A stretch of DNA of 64,000 nt from Alternaria dauci (lineage: Eukaryota > Ascomycota > Dothideomycetes > Pleosporales > Pleosporaceae). Made by a program: the position numbers and the translations under genes. Of this stretch, positions 1-11,400 are shown piece by piece. Each line of letters begins with the position of its first letter. Positions within the stretch are counted from its first letter, which is position 1. The DNA lies in the NCBI RefSeq assembly GCF_042100115.1, contig NC_091281.1, positions 868,001 through 932,000 on the forward strand. Reading direction: 5' to 3'. Below the pieces are notes generated by a model. It was not told the origin of the DNA and searched no databases. It saw only the letters and a program-made list of their open reading frames with translations.

Positions 1-902
1 GCAGAGGAAGGATACACTTGGCCCTCTATTTGATATTCTGCGCGCTGCAGCTGGATCCGCCAAGGATACAGACTCAACCCTGTACAGTGGCGGTGCTAGT
101 ATCCGTACAACAGATGGTGGCATCTCTGGCGGTGTTGGTCTCCAGCTTCTGTACCACGTCTTGCTCGTCATCTGGCAGCTTAGCTTTGAGGGCGAGCTCG
201 TAGGCGAAGGACTTCAGGAGTATGTTTGCTCTTCCAGATCGCGTTTCCCATATACTAACAGCTTGCAGGGAGCACGATATCGTCATCCTCTACACGCAAC
301 TCCTCAAGGTCTCGCCCAAGGAGAAGACCACTCGTCTCCTTCTTTCCACCCTTCTCAACCTTTTGACCACCAATCGCCAGACTCTTCTTCCAACAGCTGT
401 GCTTGCTCGCCTACCCTCTCTTCTCTCAAGCCTAAAGTCGCGACATCTAACCGACGAAGATGCTCTTGAAGATCTACAGGCCCTGAACGAGCTCCTCGAC
501 GAGTACACCAAGACACAGACTACCTTTGATGAGTACGCTGCCGAGGTACAGTCGGGTCACCTTCGTTGGTCGCCACCGCATCGCAACCCTACCTTCTGGC
601 GGGACAATGCGCGTCGCATCTTGGAAGAGGACAAGGGCGCACTACCTCGAAAACTTGCCGAGATCCTGTCAAAGAGCTGGGAAAACGATAAGCAGGTACT
701 GGCTATTGGGTGCAACGACGTCGCATGCTTGGTCAAGGAGGTGCCAGAGAAGCGACAACAGCTTGAGAAGCTGGGTCTGAAGGGCAGGGTTATGGAACTG
801 ATGCAAGAGGCAGATGAGAGTGTACGATGGGAGAGCTTGAGGGCAGTTGGCGAATGGCTGCGCTACAGCTTCGAATCGAAGACCGAGCTTCCAGTCAGGT
901 AA
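1..902 (+). CDS. VMA13: V-type proton ATPase subunit H, C-terminal part (5' end outside window)
   Basis: Subunit H of the V1 sector couples ATP hydrolysis to proton pumping and silences free V1; it acts on vacuolar and endosomal membranes. The reading frame is open from base 2 and gives about 72 residues up to a donor at 220. A 49 bp intron (220..268) carries a perfect TACTAAC branch point and a GCAG acceptor. The second exon (269..902) continues in frame with the alpha-helical, armadillo-like C-terminal domain. Typical subunit H segments are EHDIVILYTQLLKVSPKE and the C-terminal VRWESLRAVGEWLRY, with the stop TAA at 900. The N-terminal half of this roughly 450-residue family lies upstream of the window. 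Family assignment is firm. A further 3' intron is possible but not needed, because the family normally ends just here. Confidence 0.88.
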
Positions 903-3900
903 TTAGTGTTGGCAGTGGGGACGATTGAGAGCACTCTCAAGCGTGTGAGTGCTTTTCTGTGTCTTTTCTCATCTATGAAGCGCCTGTCATAGAACGTCAG
1001 GCCCATCCAGTACATGCTCGATCATCTCAAAGCCCTTTGCATGCTCTTACCTTCATCGCAAACGACAAAGTCTTTCTCTTAGCATACTCGCCTATGATCA
1101 TGGTGACTCAGATAGGGGCCAGTGTTACAGAGTTTGCTGATACAAGCTGTAAGAGTGTTCGAACCTCAACTTTTTAGTTTTGGATATTTATTGGCCTAGA
1201 TGTACTACCACTATAAAACCTCAAGCTGGAATAAACACCCAAACGATATACTGGACTGAAGTTCTTTGGTATTCACACAAGTACAAAACGTTACAATCTA
1301 AAGAAGAACTTGATTGTGTGCAGTCAGTGTCTTTTAACACGATTCTTGTGCACTCTAATTCACGCATGTCTCCAGCATACTATATCATGAGCATCTATAT
1401 CCTTCATGTCAGATCTGCTGAGTCAGGCGGTTGGACTGAGCACGTCGATTGAACTTGTGATCAAACGTACAAGACCTTCTGCTCGCTCAGTCCGACGTCG
1501 ATGCACTTTGCGGAAAAGCTCTGTTTTTTCTTCACTTGTAACCCACCAATGTCACGCCCCAAAGGCATACATAAAATACTACTCCATGAATATATTAATC
1601 AACCAAGTAACAGTAAATGTCCACATGATGAGCCTTGTTGTTAGCGTACCATACAGTAAACTGAGCATTTTCACAAACTGGTTGCATGCTCCGCATCATA
1701 ATACATACATGATCTTGCTCGTTATCGTTTTCCAGTTTTGGCTAAACCCGCGGCCTTCGAAACCATATGATTTCGGCTCTCCTATCGAGTCGCGTCGATC
1801 CTTCACGCATCTCCCATCTCAGCTTTGTGGATATCCAAGATCCGGATCCAGTACCCGCTCGCAAAGCAAACTCGAACCCATCCAAAGCTTCTCCAAGCCC
1901 GTCATCTCGGCACCCACCATGTCTTTCTTGTTTCTGATACCATCACTAGTATTCTAGCGTGTTATCCCGTCTCCCCGGCGGCATCCTGCGTGAACGACTG
2001 GTTAGAAAGAGAGAAAAAGTTTGGTAATCGAAAATTTGCTTATTCCCTGTATATAGCCTCTTCGAATTTATGTCTGCATAGACACCAATACGCACAAGAC
2101 AAACACTACTTGCTTCCTTGTCTGTGGCATTCTCGGTATGCTCCTAGCCTGAGACGTGTTTCCCTTGTGAGTCGTGCGGAATCTAGCGTTCGTAGGTTTA
2201 GCTAATTGAGACACGCTAGTATGTTGGTTTTTTCCACCAAACTTAGTCATAGGGGGTTGGTTGTATTTACTCACAAGTGGTCATGATGAAAGCCGAAACG
2301 TCCTTTTGTGCTTTTAGTATGATCCTAGTATAGCTTTTATAATCTCCAGATGGGAACTTTGGTCTCTGTATGGCTGGGGAATGTCTTCCGCCTCTCCCTT
2401 AAGCCTCTGTGCCAAAATATTGCATCGTGTTGATTATCACAAAGAGGAAGCAAGATCGGTTTGGTCGTCAAAACCTGGTTCCGGATTCCCAATGAAACTA
2501 TAGTGATCCACGCTCATGCAGGTACAAAGTTTGATTCGCAGTCGCGGGTCTTTGGGTCAACCATTTGAGGGTTGTGCTGTATTCTTGGTACTATCAGCTC
2601 TGGTTCGCGGGACTGACGTTAAACTACGGCAAAATCTGGTAGAATGCAGGTACGGGTCCCAAGTACCATATTGTGGTGTCGATAGAAGCAACCGAGTTTC
2701 CATTACGGCGTCACCCGTGTCCTCCCCAGGTTCTATCGTAGAATGCTGTGATGCTTGATTCGTTTGCTTTCAGCTTGTGTCACGTAAATCTCCGGTTCTT
2801 CAGATCAATGTAGAACTATAGTCGCTTCTTTTTCGTATTCGGTATCAGATTGGTACGCAACTTTGGAGGCATTGAGGCCTTGTTGCGTCGCCTTACAGCT
2901 TTGGGCCTGGGAACCATTGGCTTGGCAGACAGAGTTCTTTTCTGACAGATGTCTCCGAGGAGGCTAAAGTTTTATTATAGCGAGTTGCTATGGATGCCGA
3001 ATCAAGCGAGCGGGCAAAAAAGTGACGCCACCTATGGTAATTTCGGATGGGTCGCCGACTCCCTCAATATTTGCCTTTTACACGCTTACCTAGTAACTAG
3101 TGGCCACGAAGCCGAAGGGAGATCCGACACTGGTCCGAGAGTTTGTATTGCGGATAAATTTCCCATGAGCCAGGTAATGCGAGAAGAAGAACAGTGATCG
3201 CCACGCGTCCAAGCCACGTTGGCGTTGATGGCGGTTGTCTCGGTTGCCGCGGTCATCAAGTCGTGTTTGTGTAAGCATTCAAACCCTTTCGGGCCAAGCA
3301 GGTGATTTTGCTACCTATCGGTAGCGTGCGAACAAGAGAGAAGTTGGAGGAAGAAAAACCAAGAATAAGATTCGTATGCCTCCAATTGCAGCAGCAACAG
3401 GAGTCGCTTGTACGTACGGCCAGCCACTATATTTCCTAGTGACGCAGGCTGAATTTTCGCACCTCTATCCTGAGATCTACCTACCTAAGTAAGCAAGTAG
3501 ATCCTCGAGATCTGAGGATCCGATTGCATGTACCGATCGTATGAACGCGGATCTATCCTCCAATTAGTTACCCGGCTAGAGATTCACAGAGTCCGCGGCC
3601 GCTATATGGAGACGGCGTTGGATGCCGTTGGCTTGGTCAGCTCAAATCTCTTTTCCTTTCTTTTCAAATGCCTGAGTTCAGAGATATCGGTCCGAATACA
3701 GTAGCCTTCCATGCGACGCGATGAGGACTGATCCCAGACCACGCGATACGACACTAATACCAGACTAGCAGCATGCAATTGTAACGGCGCTGTGATTCAC
3801 CTGCATGCATTGTAGGTATCCACTTTGATGAATGTCTGCAACAAACATTCGCATGACAGATTCCCATGGCGCCCTATTACGGAGTGCCAGCGACGGGTGA

Positions 3901-6314
3901 TGCGCGATCCATGTGTGAAAAAAGTAAAAGGGACGCGTTCCAGCCACTCACGTCGACCGGTCTAGCGTACAGGGACCGTGTATGGATGGTCCACGTAAAT
4001 GCGACACGACGATGATAATTGCATTTTCCGACTGTATCGCGGGGGATTGGCTGAAGAGACGAAAAGGGTCCAGCCATATTGCATGTCGATACCAGACCGA
4101 CCTACAGACTATGACCAGAGCTAAGAGGCCCAGAGGGCTAAATTACCCAGATGGCGGGGTCTGTCTTACTTTACGAGGTACGGTGAGCCTTCTTACCGTT
4201 TCTGCAGGGGGTCCTGTAAGCCAGCTTACTGCAGGACTAACTGGTCTGTGGTCTTTGTATGGACGGCAATGATTGCCGTCTATATGCGAATCCATGTGGC
4301 AATCTGTTGAGATTTACATATGCAGGTCATAGTACCGTACATATGCCGAGGGATTCCAGGGTAACACGATGATACCCCGTGCCCACAGATAATCCAGTTC
4401 ATGATGGCCAGAGTGGATATAGATCGAAAGAGGCATCCGTGCTCCGACGCCGTTTAATGCATACGTACATGTAGGACAAGACTCCGAGAAACTTTCCACG
4501 CGTATGGATGCAGCGTAGGTTCTAAGCGAGATGCATTACCATGTAACCTCTGCTCCCCGCTTCGCAAAAGCAAACGTCGCAGGGCAGTAGGAAGGGACGC
4601 ATCTGCGCCCATCACGTGTCTGCGGAGTGAGATCCGCGATGGGAGAAGCAATCTCGCGTACAAGCGGTCATCGTTGGACCGTTGAGATGACTGCGGAGGG
4701 TAGACGTAACCATGCATGCTGACCGATGATTTGCCCTGTCAGCGCAGAAGAAAGCACGATTGCCATCTTACCCGATATACCTTGAGCCGCAACTTTAGGC
4801 CACTTGCACTGTAGTCAGCTTCAAAGCCGCCGGAGTAGATCCGACAGGTGGAAGAAACCTTGCTTGCCTTGAGTCTGCCTATTCCCGTCACGGAGCGCAA
4901 AGCCAAACGACATGGATGGATCGCAACAGCAATAACGTTGATCACGTATAACTATGAGCCATGGGACAGTGCATCTATAAACCTTTAGTAGCATGACAGG
5001 CGACGCAAGATAACCGAGCCATCGAGTCCCCTTTCGCGCGAATCGATGATGCATCGTGGTCTGAGCTCGGTCCAGTGCAGCCGTCCGCTCCCGCACCCGG
5101 TCTCTGTTCGACCATGTGTCGCAGGACCCATGAACCATGTCTTTTCTCATGCTTAGACTGTAGGTTAGACGCACGTCGTCATTCACGCAGGTGGTGAATC
5201 GACCCCTGGCAGTTGATAGTGCCGATCAGATGCATACGCACGAAGCAATTGGGGTACATGGGGCGACGTGACACATTCTCACGCGCTGGGGTGCAGATTC
5301 CGACACCAAGCCGTCCGCTGTTCGACATGTCCATGTCGCTGTCTGCAGACCCAGCCTGGTCTCAATGTCATTTTTGCATAGCCAAGTGTTGTGCAGTCAC
5401 AAGCTTACACCAAGTGTAATAGATGCATTCCGTATTTGCGCGATGGGTAATATTATTAATAATGAAAGGATATGTGAAGAAGATCCTTCCTGTTGTGCGT
5501 CCCGAAGCGTAATTGTGGCGCATTGCTACCTGTTCCTCCAATGTCCTCAAGCACCAGCTCGCGGGAGCATAACGTGCGTCCCTTCCAATGATGCAAACGA
5601 CTGCAAATCAGTAACCAAAACACAAAACACAGTGTTGGGGAATCTGGGGGAATCTCGTGCAAAAAGCTATAACTAGAACCACCACGGATGAGACGACTGC
5701 GAAGGGGATCTGCTAATACTAACAAAGAATGCGAAGAAAGACGATGTGACAATCTGATCCAAAAACGTCGTTATCCAGCAATGCAAGAAACGAATTCCCT
5801 TCAAATATTCCATGCGCTCTGGCTCGCAATTCCATGCAAATACTGCCAAGCTGCAGAGTACTGTAGGGTATCCATGCGATGCGAAGAGATAGCAGGTGAA
5901 CGGACCTCCAGGTTTCATTAACGAAGTCAAGACGCGTTCCAAAACCGCCACAGGAAAACAATAGCCGAGCTCGTACTAAGGGAATAAAGGAATGGCACTG
6001 TGTACCGCATCCGTTGTGCTCTCGTATTGTCGTGTTTGTTGCTTAGCGTGTTCGTCACCATCTCGTATGTCGTGATTTCATTGTTGCTGGTGGAGCGAGG
6101 AGCGGAGTGAAAAGCGAGACGAGATGAGCCTATCGTACAGAGTGCGACGAAGAGGGAATTGTGGCCGATAGCCCCTGATGTCGATTAGAGCATAGACAAT
6201 CAGAATTCCAACGATGGCACCAAATTAGACCATCATTTGTGAACTCCAGGGTAAATTCGGCTCATGATGCGGCAGTGCCGCTTGCGACCACGCGCGGTAG
6301 GGCTGTGACCACTC
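903..6314. other. Gene-poor stretch of 5.4 kb, no supportable gene
   Basis: Open frames on both strands are short, lack recognisable motifs and do not join through plausible splice sites. The longest (1406..1957 on +) reads as random composition. The first 300 bases are the likely 3' UTR of the V-ATPase gene, and the last few hundred (about 5,950-6,314) the 3' UTR of the gene that ends at 6315 on the minus strand. Two adjacent hairpin-forming sequences sit at 4211..4237 and 4262..4280. The base composition does not look like strongly mutated (RIP-ed) transposon DNA. I see no promoter or tRNA that I can defend. Confidence 0.55.
4211..4280. repeat. Two adjacent inverted repeats (hairpins)
   Basis: The first inverted repeat pairs GTCCTGTAAG (4211-4220) with CTTAC..CAGGAC (4225-4237), with a small bulge and a 4-base loop. 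The second is a 19-base near-perfect palindrome (4262-4280) with 9-base arms GACGGCAAT/ATTGCCGTC around one central base. They lie in otherwise featureless intergenic DNA. They could form in RNA or as a cruciform; no function can be assigned. Confidence 0.4.
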
Positions 6315-8420
6315 CTAATATGTCGACCACCCTCCCTGCTGTGGCGCCTGTGGAGGTGCCCAGCCAGGCATGCCAGGCTGTTGAGTGGCAGCACTTTGGT
6401 GTTGCATAAACTGATGAGGGCTCGGGCTAGGTTGGTAGGGGTTTTGTCCCATAGTCTGGTACCCAGGATCTCCGCCAGGCATGGAACCCCCCATAGCACC
6501 CATAGTCTGGTACTGTTGCACCGGTGTGCCATGCATGGAGGCACTGCTCTGGGCATGGTGGAGTTGCGGGGAGGCATGCATGGGAGACTGTTGTGGAAGC
6601 GGCGACTGCTGTGGTCGTTGAGCATATTGCTGCATATTGTGCTGCTGGGAGAGTGGTGAGGGCTGCGGTGGTCCTCCTTGCCACATGTGTGATGGAGGGT
6701 ACCCGTGACCTGGGTTTTGTTGGACACCGGGAAGCATGCCTCCAGGGCCCATGTTAGCGGCGTTCATGCCTTGAGGCATTCCGATACTTGGTGGACGACG
6801 GTGCATCTGGTCCGTACGGAGCGGTGTGTGTTGCTGAGCCATGGGTGAAGGTACCATGTTGTTCTGAGGCATAGGCTGCGGGCGGTACGCTTGGGGACCC
6901 ATGGGCTGTCCAGATCTCTGTGGCGTCTGTGCTGGCATTCCGTACTGGTTTCCTGGCATGCTGACAGCTGTCGAGGGCATGCGTGGAGACTGTACGGCTT
7001 GGGTAACCTGCGGGGCGTGCTCTCCTTCGGCGGTTCCCGGACGGTTCTGCTGAACGGGCGGCTCGTGGGGTCGTTGCCAGACGTCGTTGAGATAGTCCTT
7101 TCGGTGCTTGCGTTGTTGCTCTAGCTGCTTGTTGACCTCGGCCGTTTGCGCGGCTGCGTTGAGGATTTCGCCGGATGGAGTTGGCCTTGTCATGTCCTGA
7201 TACGGGGCGCCCTGCATCTCATGTCGCGGACGCTGTACGCCACTGTAGTCTCGAGGCTGCAGGTCAACCGTCGTGCGCTGGTTGTATGTGTCTGCGTTTG
7301 TGGAGGGCATGCTTCCTGGAGCGGGGTTGAGGCCGCCAAATGGCTGCAAAGGGTTGATGGCAGCGCCCAGGTAGTCTTGGTTGTTGCCTGTGTATGCTCC
7401 TGGGTGGGCAAAGGCCATGGCACTGGCGTGGTTCGCTTCGGCTGCGGCTGCCTCTCGTGCTTTTGCTGCGCCTGGCCTCTTCTCACCCGCTGCGTCTTCC
7501 TCGGTAAACCCCTGCTTCCGTGCCTTGCTCTCCCAGTAGTCGTCGCGCACACGCCGGCCGTTGACGATCAGTCTGCTTCCAAACTGTCTGAACATGGATC
7601 GGGCAGTCACAATGGCAATCTGTCTGGATCGGTACGAGTATGGCAGGATCTCCTGGTGGATGAGGTCGTCCTTTTCGGCCTGTGTGGCGATGATTTTGTA
7701 CAGGGATCGGTTTTTGTTGAAGAGCAGATATGAGTCACGGTACCCTAGGACACGCGCGCATTCGGTTGCGAGCATGAAAAGCTTCTCGCCTCTGTTTGGG
7801 ACGAAGAAGGTGCGACAGCGGTATTCGCGGCCGTCGAGTGGGTGGCCCTGTTGCGTAACCTTGCGCTCTCCAGCCTCGTCGATTTCGCGCGGTATGTATT
7901 CGTCGCCTTCGGAATTGAGTTGGTCGGTAGTGTGGTCGCGCACAGTGGGCAGCGCCTTTATGACGGCGGGCTTGGTGGGTGTTCCTTTGGCGGATGGGGA
8001 GGTTTGGGGAGGCGATGCTTGGGGCAGCGCTGTGGTCTGCGATTGCGGTGTTTGCACGGGCGGCGCGATGCCGGTCTGTTGCGGCGACCCGGCATAGGGC
8101 GGCCTGGTGGCCTTGGGAGGGCGACCGCGACTGCGCTTGTTGTTGGGCGTGTCATCGCCCTGGACATCGTAGGTGCTCTCTGGCGAGCGACTGCGCTTCA
8201 GGCTGCCGCGCGATGCCTGCTGTTGCTGTGCGACGGGCTGTGTCGGGCCGCCGAAGACATCTGGCTGTGGTCAATAAGTGCTCGCGGGAGGCTGCGTCGG
8301 ATGTAACAGGCGCGCACGCCAGTGACGGGGGCGGACGAGAGAGAGACGCGACTACTTACGCGACGGGTCAATGGTGCCAGGCGGGTCCATGATGCCGTTG
8401 GCAAAAGCACCACTCGACAT
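6315..8420 (-). CDS. RSC7/SWP82-family subunit of SWI/SNF-RSC chromatin remodelling complex
   Basis: Two exons, 8420..8360 and 8260..6315, give 668 residues. The first encodes a short N-terminus beginning MSSGAFANGIMD; the GTAAGT donor at 8359 joins a CCAG acceptor before 8260. A basic KRSRSP/RGRPPK tract follows, which looks AT-hook-like. The conserved RSC7/Swp82 domain lies at about residues 139-265, with EYRCRTFFVPNRGEKLFML, ARVLGYRDSYLLFNKN and QIAIVTARSMFRQFGS. The last 350 residues are a Q/P/M-rich low-complexity tail ending QQGGWSTY. Family members (yeast Npl6/Rsc7 and Swp82) are nuclear scaffold subunits of ATP-dependent remodellers. A single homologue in filamentous fungi may serve both complexes, so I leave the symbol blank. 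The start is chosen because the frame upstream of 8260 continues only through this splice. Confidence 0.86.
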
Positions 8421-11400
8421 GATTTGTATAGGGTGTTGCACATGCACAGAGTACATTCAGGCGGCACAGGAGCAACCGAGCTCGAAGGAAGCTTCCGTCG
8501 AGCGTCGCGAAGCTCAAAGAGTGGCCAATGGGCGCGGTGCAGGCAGGAGGGCTAGACGCACGGGAATCCGCAGCAGTCGCTGGGGATCATGTGTTGGGTT
8601 GGTGAGTGATGGAGGACGGGGCAGTGTGTTCGGCGCGGCGAACCAAGGTTCAAGTTCGGCAGGAGCGGGTGGGGCCAAGACTCGCCGGGAAGGCGCGTTC
8701 GGTGGCTACGGACGGGGATGGAAGGACGGATGGCGACACCACTCAGGCAGACGCGCGCTCAATAACTACGGAAGATTCCTGGATGTCGCAGGAAATGCCA
8801 GACCAGGTGGCACACACGCACGGGCAGTTATGGCGAGAGGTGCGCGCGCAATGTTCCGACGGCGCTGGCTGATTGATGGACGCTGCTGCTCGTCGACTAG
8901 GGACGCGGTTAGGTTTGAGCTTTCAGGTGACGGCGCGAAAAGCGGCCATGTGAGGGCTGCGACTGCGACTGCGAACAGGCGCTGTAAGGTAAGGGTGACT
9001 CGCAGCAGGCAGGGCCGGCGGCCAGGGCAGAGCAGGGTAGGGCAGGGCAGGGCAGGACAGATGGAGCGCGCGCGCGAGCGAACGGTTGGGGGGGAACGAA
9101 CCTTGGGCGGTGCAGGCTGTCTAACCAGCGACGGGAGCAGGAGCCCTTGGTGCAAGATATGTATGGGCGTATGGGCGTATGTGTGGGCAATTGGCGCGGC
9201 GGCGGTGCGTGGTGCGGGAGCAAAGACCACTGGGTGCTGCAACTGGAAAGTCGGGTTATGGTGAATTACGAAATGGGAGCGAAGCCCAATCTGATATGCC
9301 CTGCAACCCCAAGCAGCTGACGGCCCGCGCGGCGGACGTCGACACTCTTCGTCTAGTGAGCAAATGGCACGCACTGACAATGGCGACAAGCTTCAGGCCT
9401 TGGAGGCGCTGCAGTGTGATAAAAAGTGGCTCTCCCGCGGCCCTGCACGAGCCGGTGGCTTTTTCACTAACTGCTACCTCGAGCAGCGCACGGAGCCGAA
9501 CAGTATTACTTGCATCATGCTGCGAGATAGCGACCGCTAGCTTGGATCTTGCCCTCGATGCTCCGTCTCCACCCCAGAGCCAAGCACCCGAGCGCGCCGC
9601 GCCTTGTTCTCTCCTGCTCCATGCTGTCTGGTGTCTGCTGTCTGCGCGAACGCGAGGCCGGGCTCACGACGCGCTGCCTATCGTCTCATTCTCCACCACT
9701 CACACGCCCGCCTGCTGCTGATTGAGCAGCTCGCGACAAGGCGACCGTGTCAGCAGGCTGCCATCGAATCATTGATTTTAGACCCGTGGGCCTGCAGCCC
9801 GCCCAAGACAGACTACGCTGCCGCCTGCATTGGCGGCCGCAGTCGTCATGCATTCGACCTTCTCTCTCTATCAATCAACCCGTATCGTCTGACTCCCCTC
9901 AGCGCCCGTAGCCAATTCCCCTCTCCCAAGCCCCCTCATGCTTGCCGCAGCAGCCGAATAAAGAAGCCCAACTTTATTGCGCTGCATCCGTCAAAAGCAG
10001 TAGTCCTCTCTCGTCTTGGACGCGCTTCTGCTGCCCGCTCTGCTCGCAGTCCCGCTACTCCGTAAAGATGATGCGCTGATCGCCGACCTTTGCTTGTCCT
10101 GTGCATTTCGTTTTCCCTTTAGCATTTCCTAGGCCCAGTTGAGGCTCGTCCTCTTTCGTAGCGCCGTCCGTCTTCGCGAGCCTATGGGCAGTGCTGCAGC
10201 TGAAAGCTCCCAAGCGCATCCAGAGCATCGGAATCGCTTCCTCTACTCTCCTCTGGCCCAAGCATCCAGTTGCAACGCTTGGACGCTTCGACATTGATTC
10301 TTCGTTCCGTGTGGACAGCAGATTCATCGCAGAGCTTGCGATCTGTTCCACCAAGCGAACCCGTTCCCCGCCGAACCAACAAGGGCACAAGTGTCCATGA
10401 CCCTTGGCCTGCCCAGGCTGTAACCGGTCCCCACCATGCTACCTTGCCTGTATCTCACATCCCTTCCGCACCTCGCGCCACTGCCTTAGTGGTAGTCGAA
10501 ACGCCATGTCCGTTCGTCTTTCCTGTCTTAAGCGCTGTCTAACTCACTTTGTCCGTGCGTCCGTGTCGTTGACATGCTCTTGAAACTATGCGAGTTCAAG
10601 ACGTAATCTATCTGGACGGACCACAGACTATCTTCATCTCTAGGCCTTGATGCCGGCAGCCGCATCGGAATCTTGGAGCGCGCAGGCTTTCGCGTCTCTT
10701 TCCTGACGCGTTTTGGGGAGGCTGTGCCACATTATTCCATGTCTTAGACCCTTGGGCCCAAGGTTTGTCATCTACCTCGCCCTCTCTGCAGGGTCTAAGC
10801 CAATTCAGAAGTGTTTGCCATTCTTTGTTTGCTAAAACCTTCTTGCGTCCGAACTCGGTACTGTCCAGTGGAGTGGGGTACGAAGAAACAATACGGGCGA
10901 TCACTCTTCTTGAATAGAATGTTGTGGACAGAGTGCAGTCGCTTATATCCGTTCCCTTCGTAAACCGGGATTACCACACATGTGGGATATGGCGTCCTTC
11001 TTCTATGGTCCGACATCTGCCACATATGTTGCCAGTGTGAGGGCGAGAATGGCTCCCAGTCCTCTATCCGTACTGACCTTTGACGTCCACTGCCATACTA
11101 TCAAACCCGCTCACCGCTGTCATGACGCCTGCGCTGCGCTAACTGCAAGGATCGTTGAAACATTCCAACGCGAATTCAAGTATTAGGCCCAGTCGATATC
11201 TTGGCGGGGCACTACGGGCAGGCTAGGATAGCTGCCTGATCATATGACAGCTGTATCCACTGTCTTGGATCCCAGCATCGGGAGACGTCAGACGCCAAAG
11301 TCGTCCCACGTTCAAGTTAGATTGAAGATCGCGGCGTACGGCGGTTGTATCCGTACCATGATATCGAGGCCATTTAATGTCGAGACCTCGTTTCAGAAAT

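Noticed and set aside
1157..1165. GTTCGAACC, resembling a tRNA T-loop
   Set aside because: No acceptor stem, anticodon arm or A-box can be placed at the right distance on either strand.
1406..1957. 183-codon + strand frame in the left desert
   Set aside because: No motif, no supporting splice structure, and a composition like translated intergenic DNA.
903..6314. RIP-degraded transposon
   Set aside because: The DNA is not strongly AT-rich, shows no obvious TA excess, no terminal repeats and no transposase or reverse transcriptase remnants.
8371..9264. Long + strand frame of 297 codons
   Set aside because: It runs antisense over the first exon and leader of the RSC7-type gene. Its composition simply follows the GC-rich, purine-rich strand, and it has no domain.
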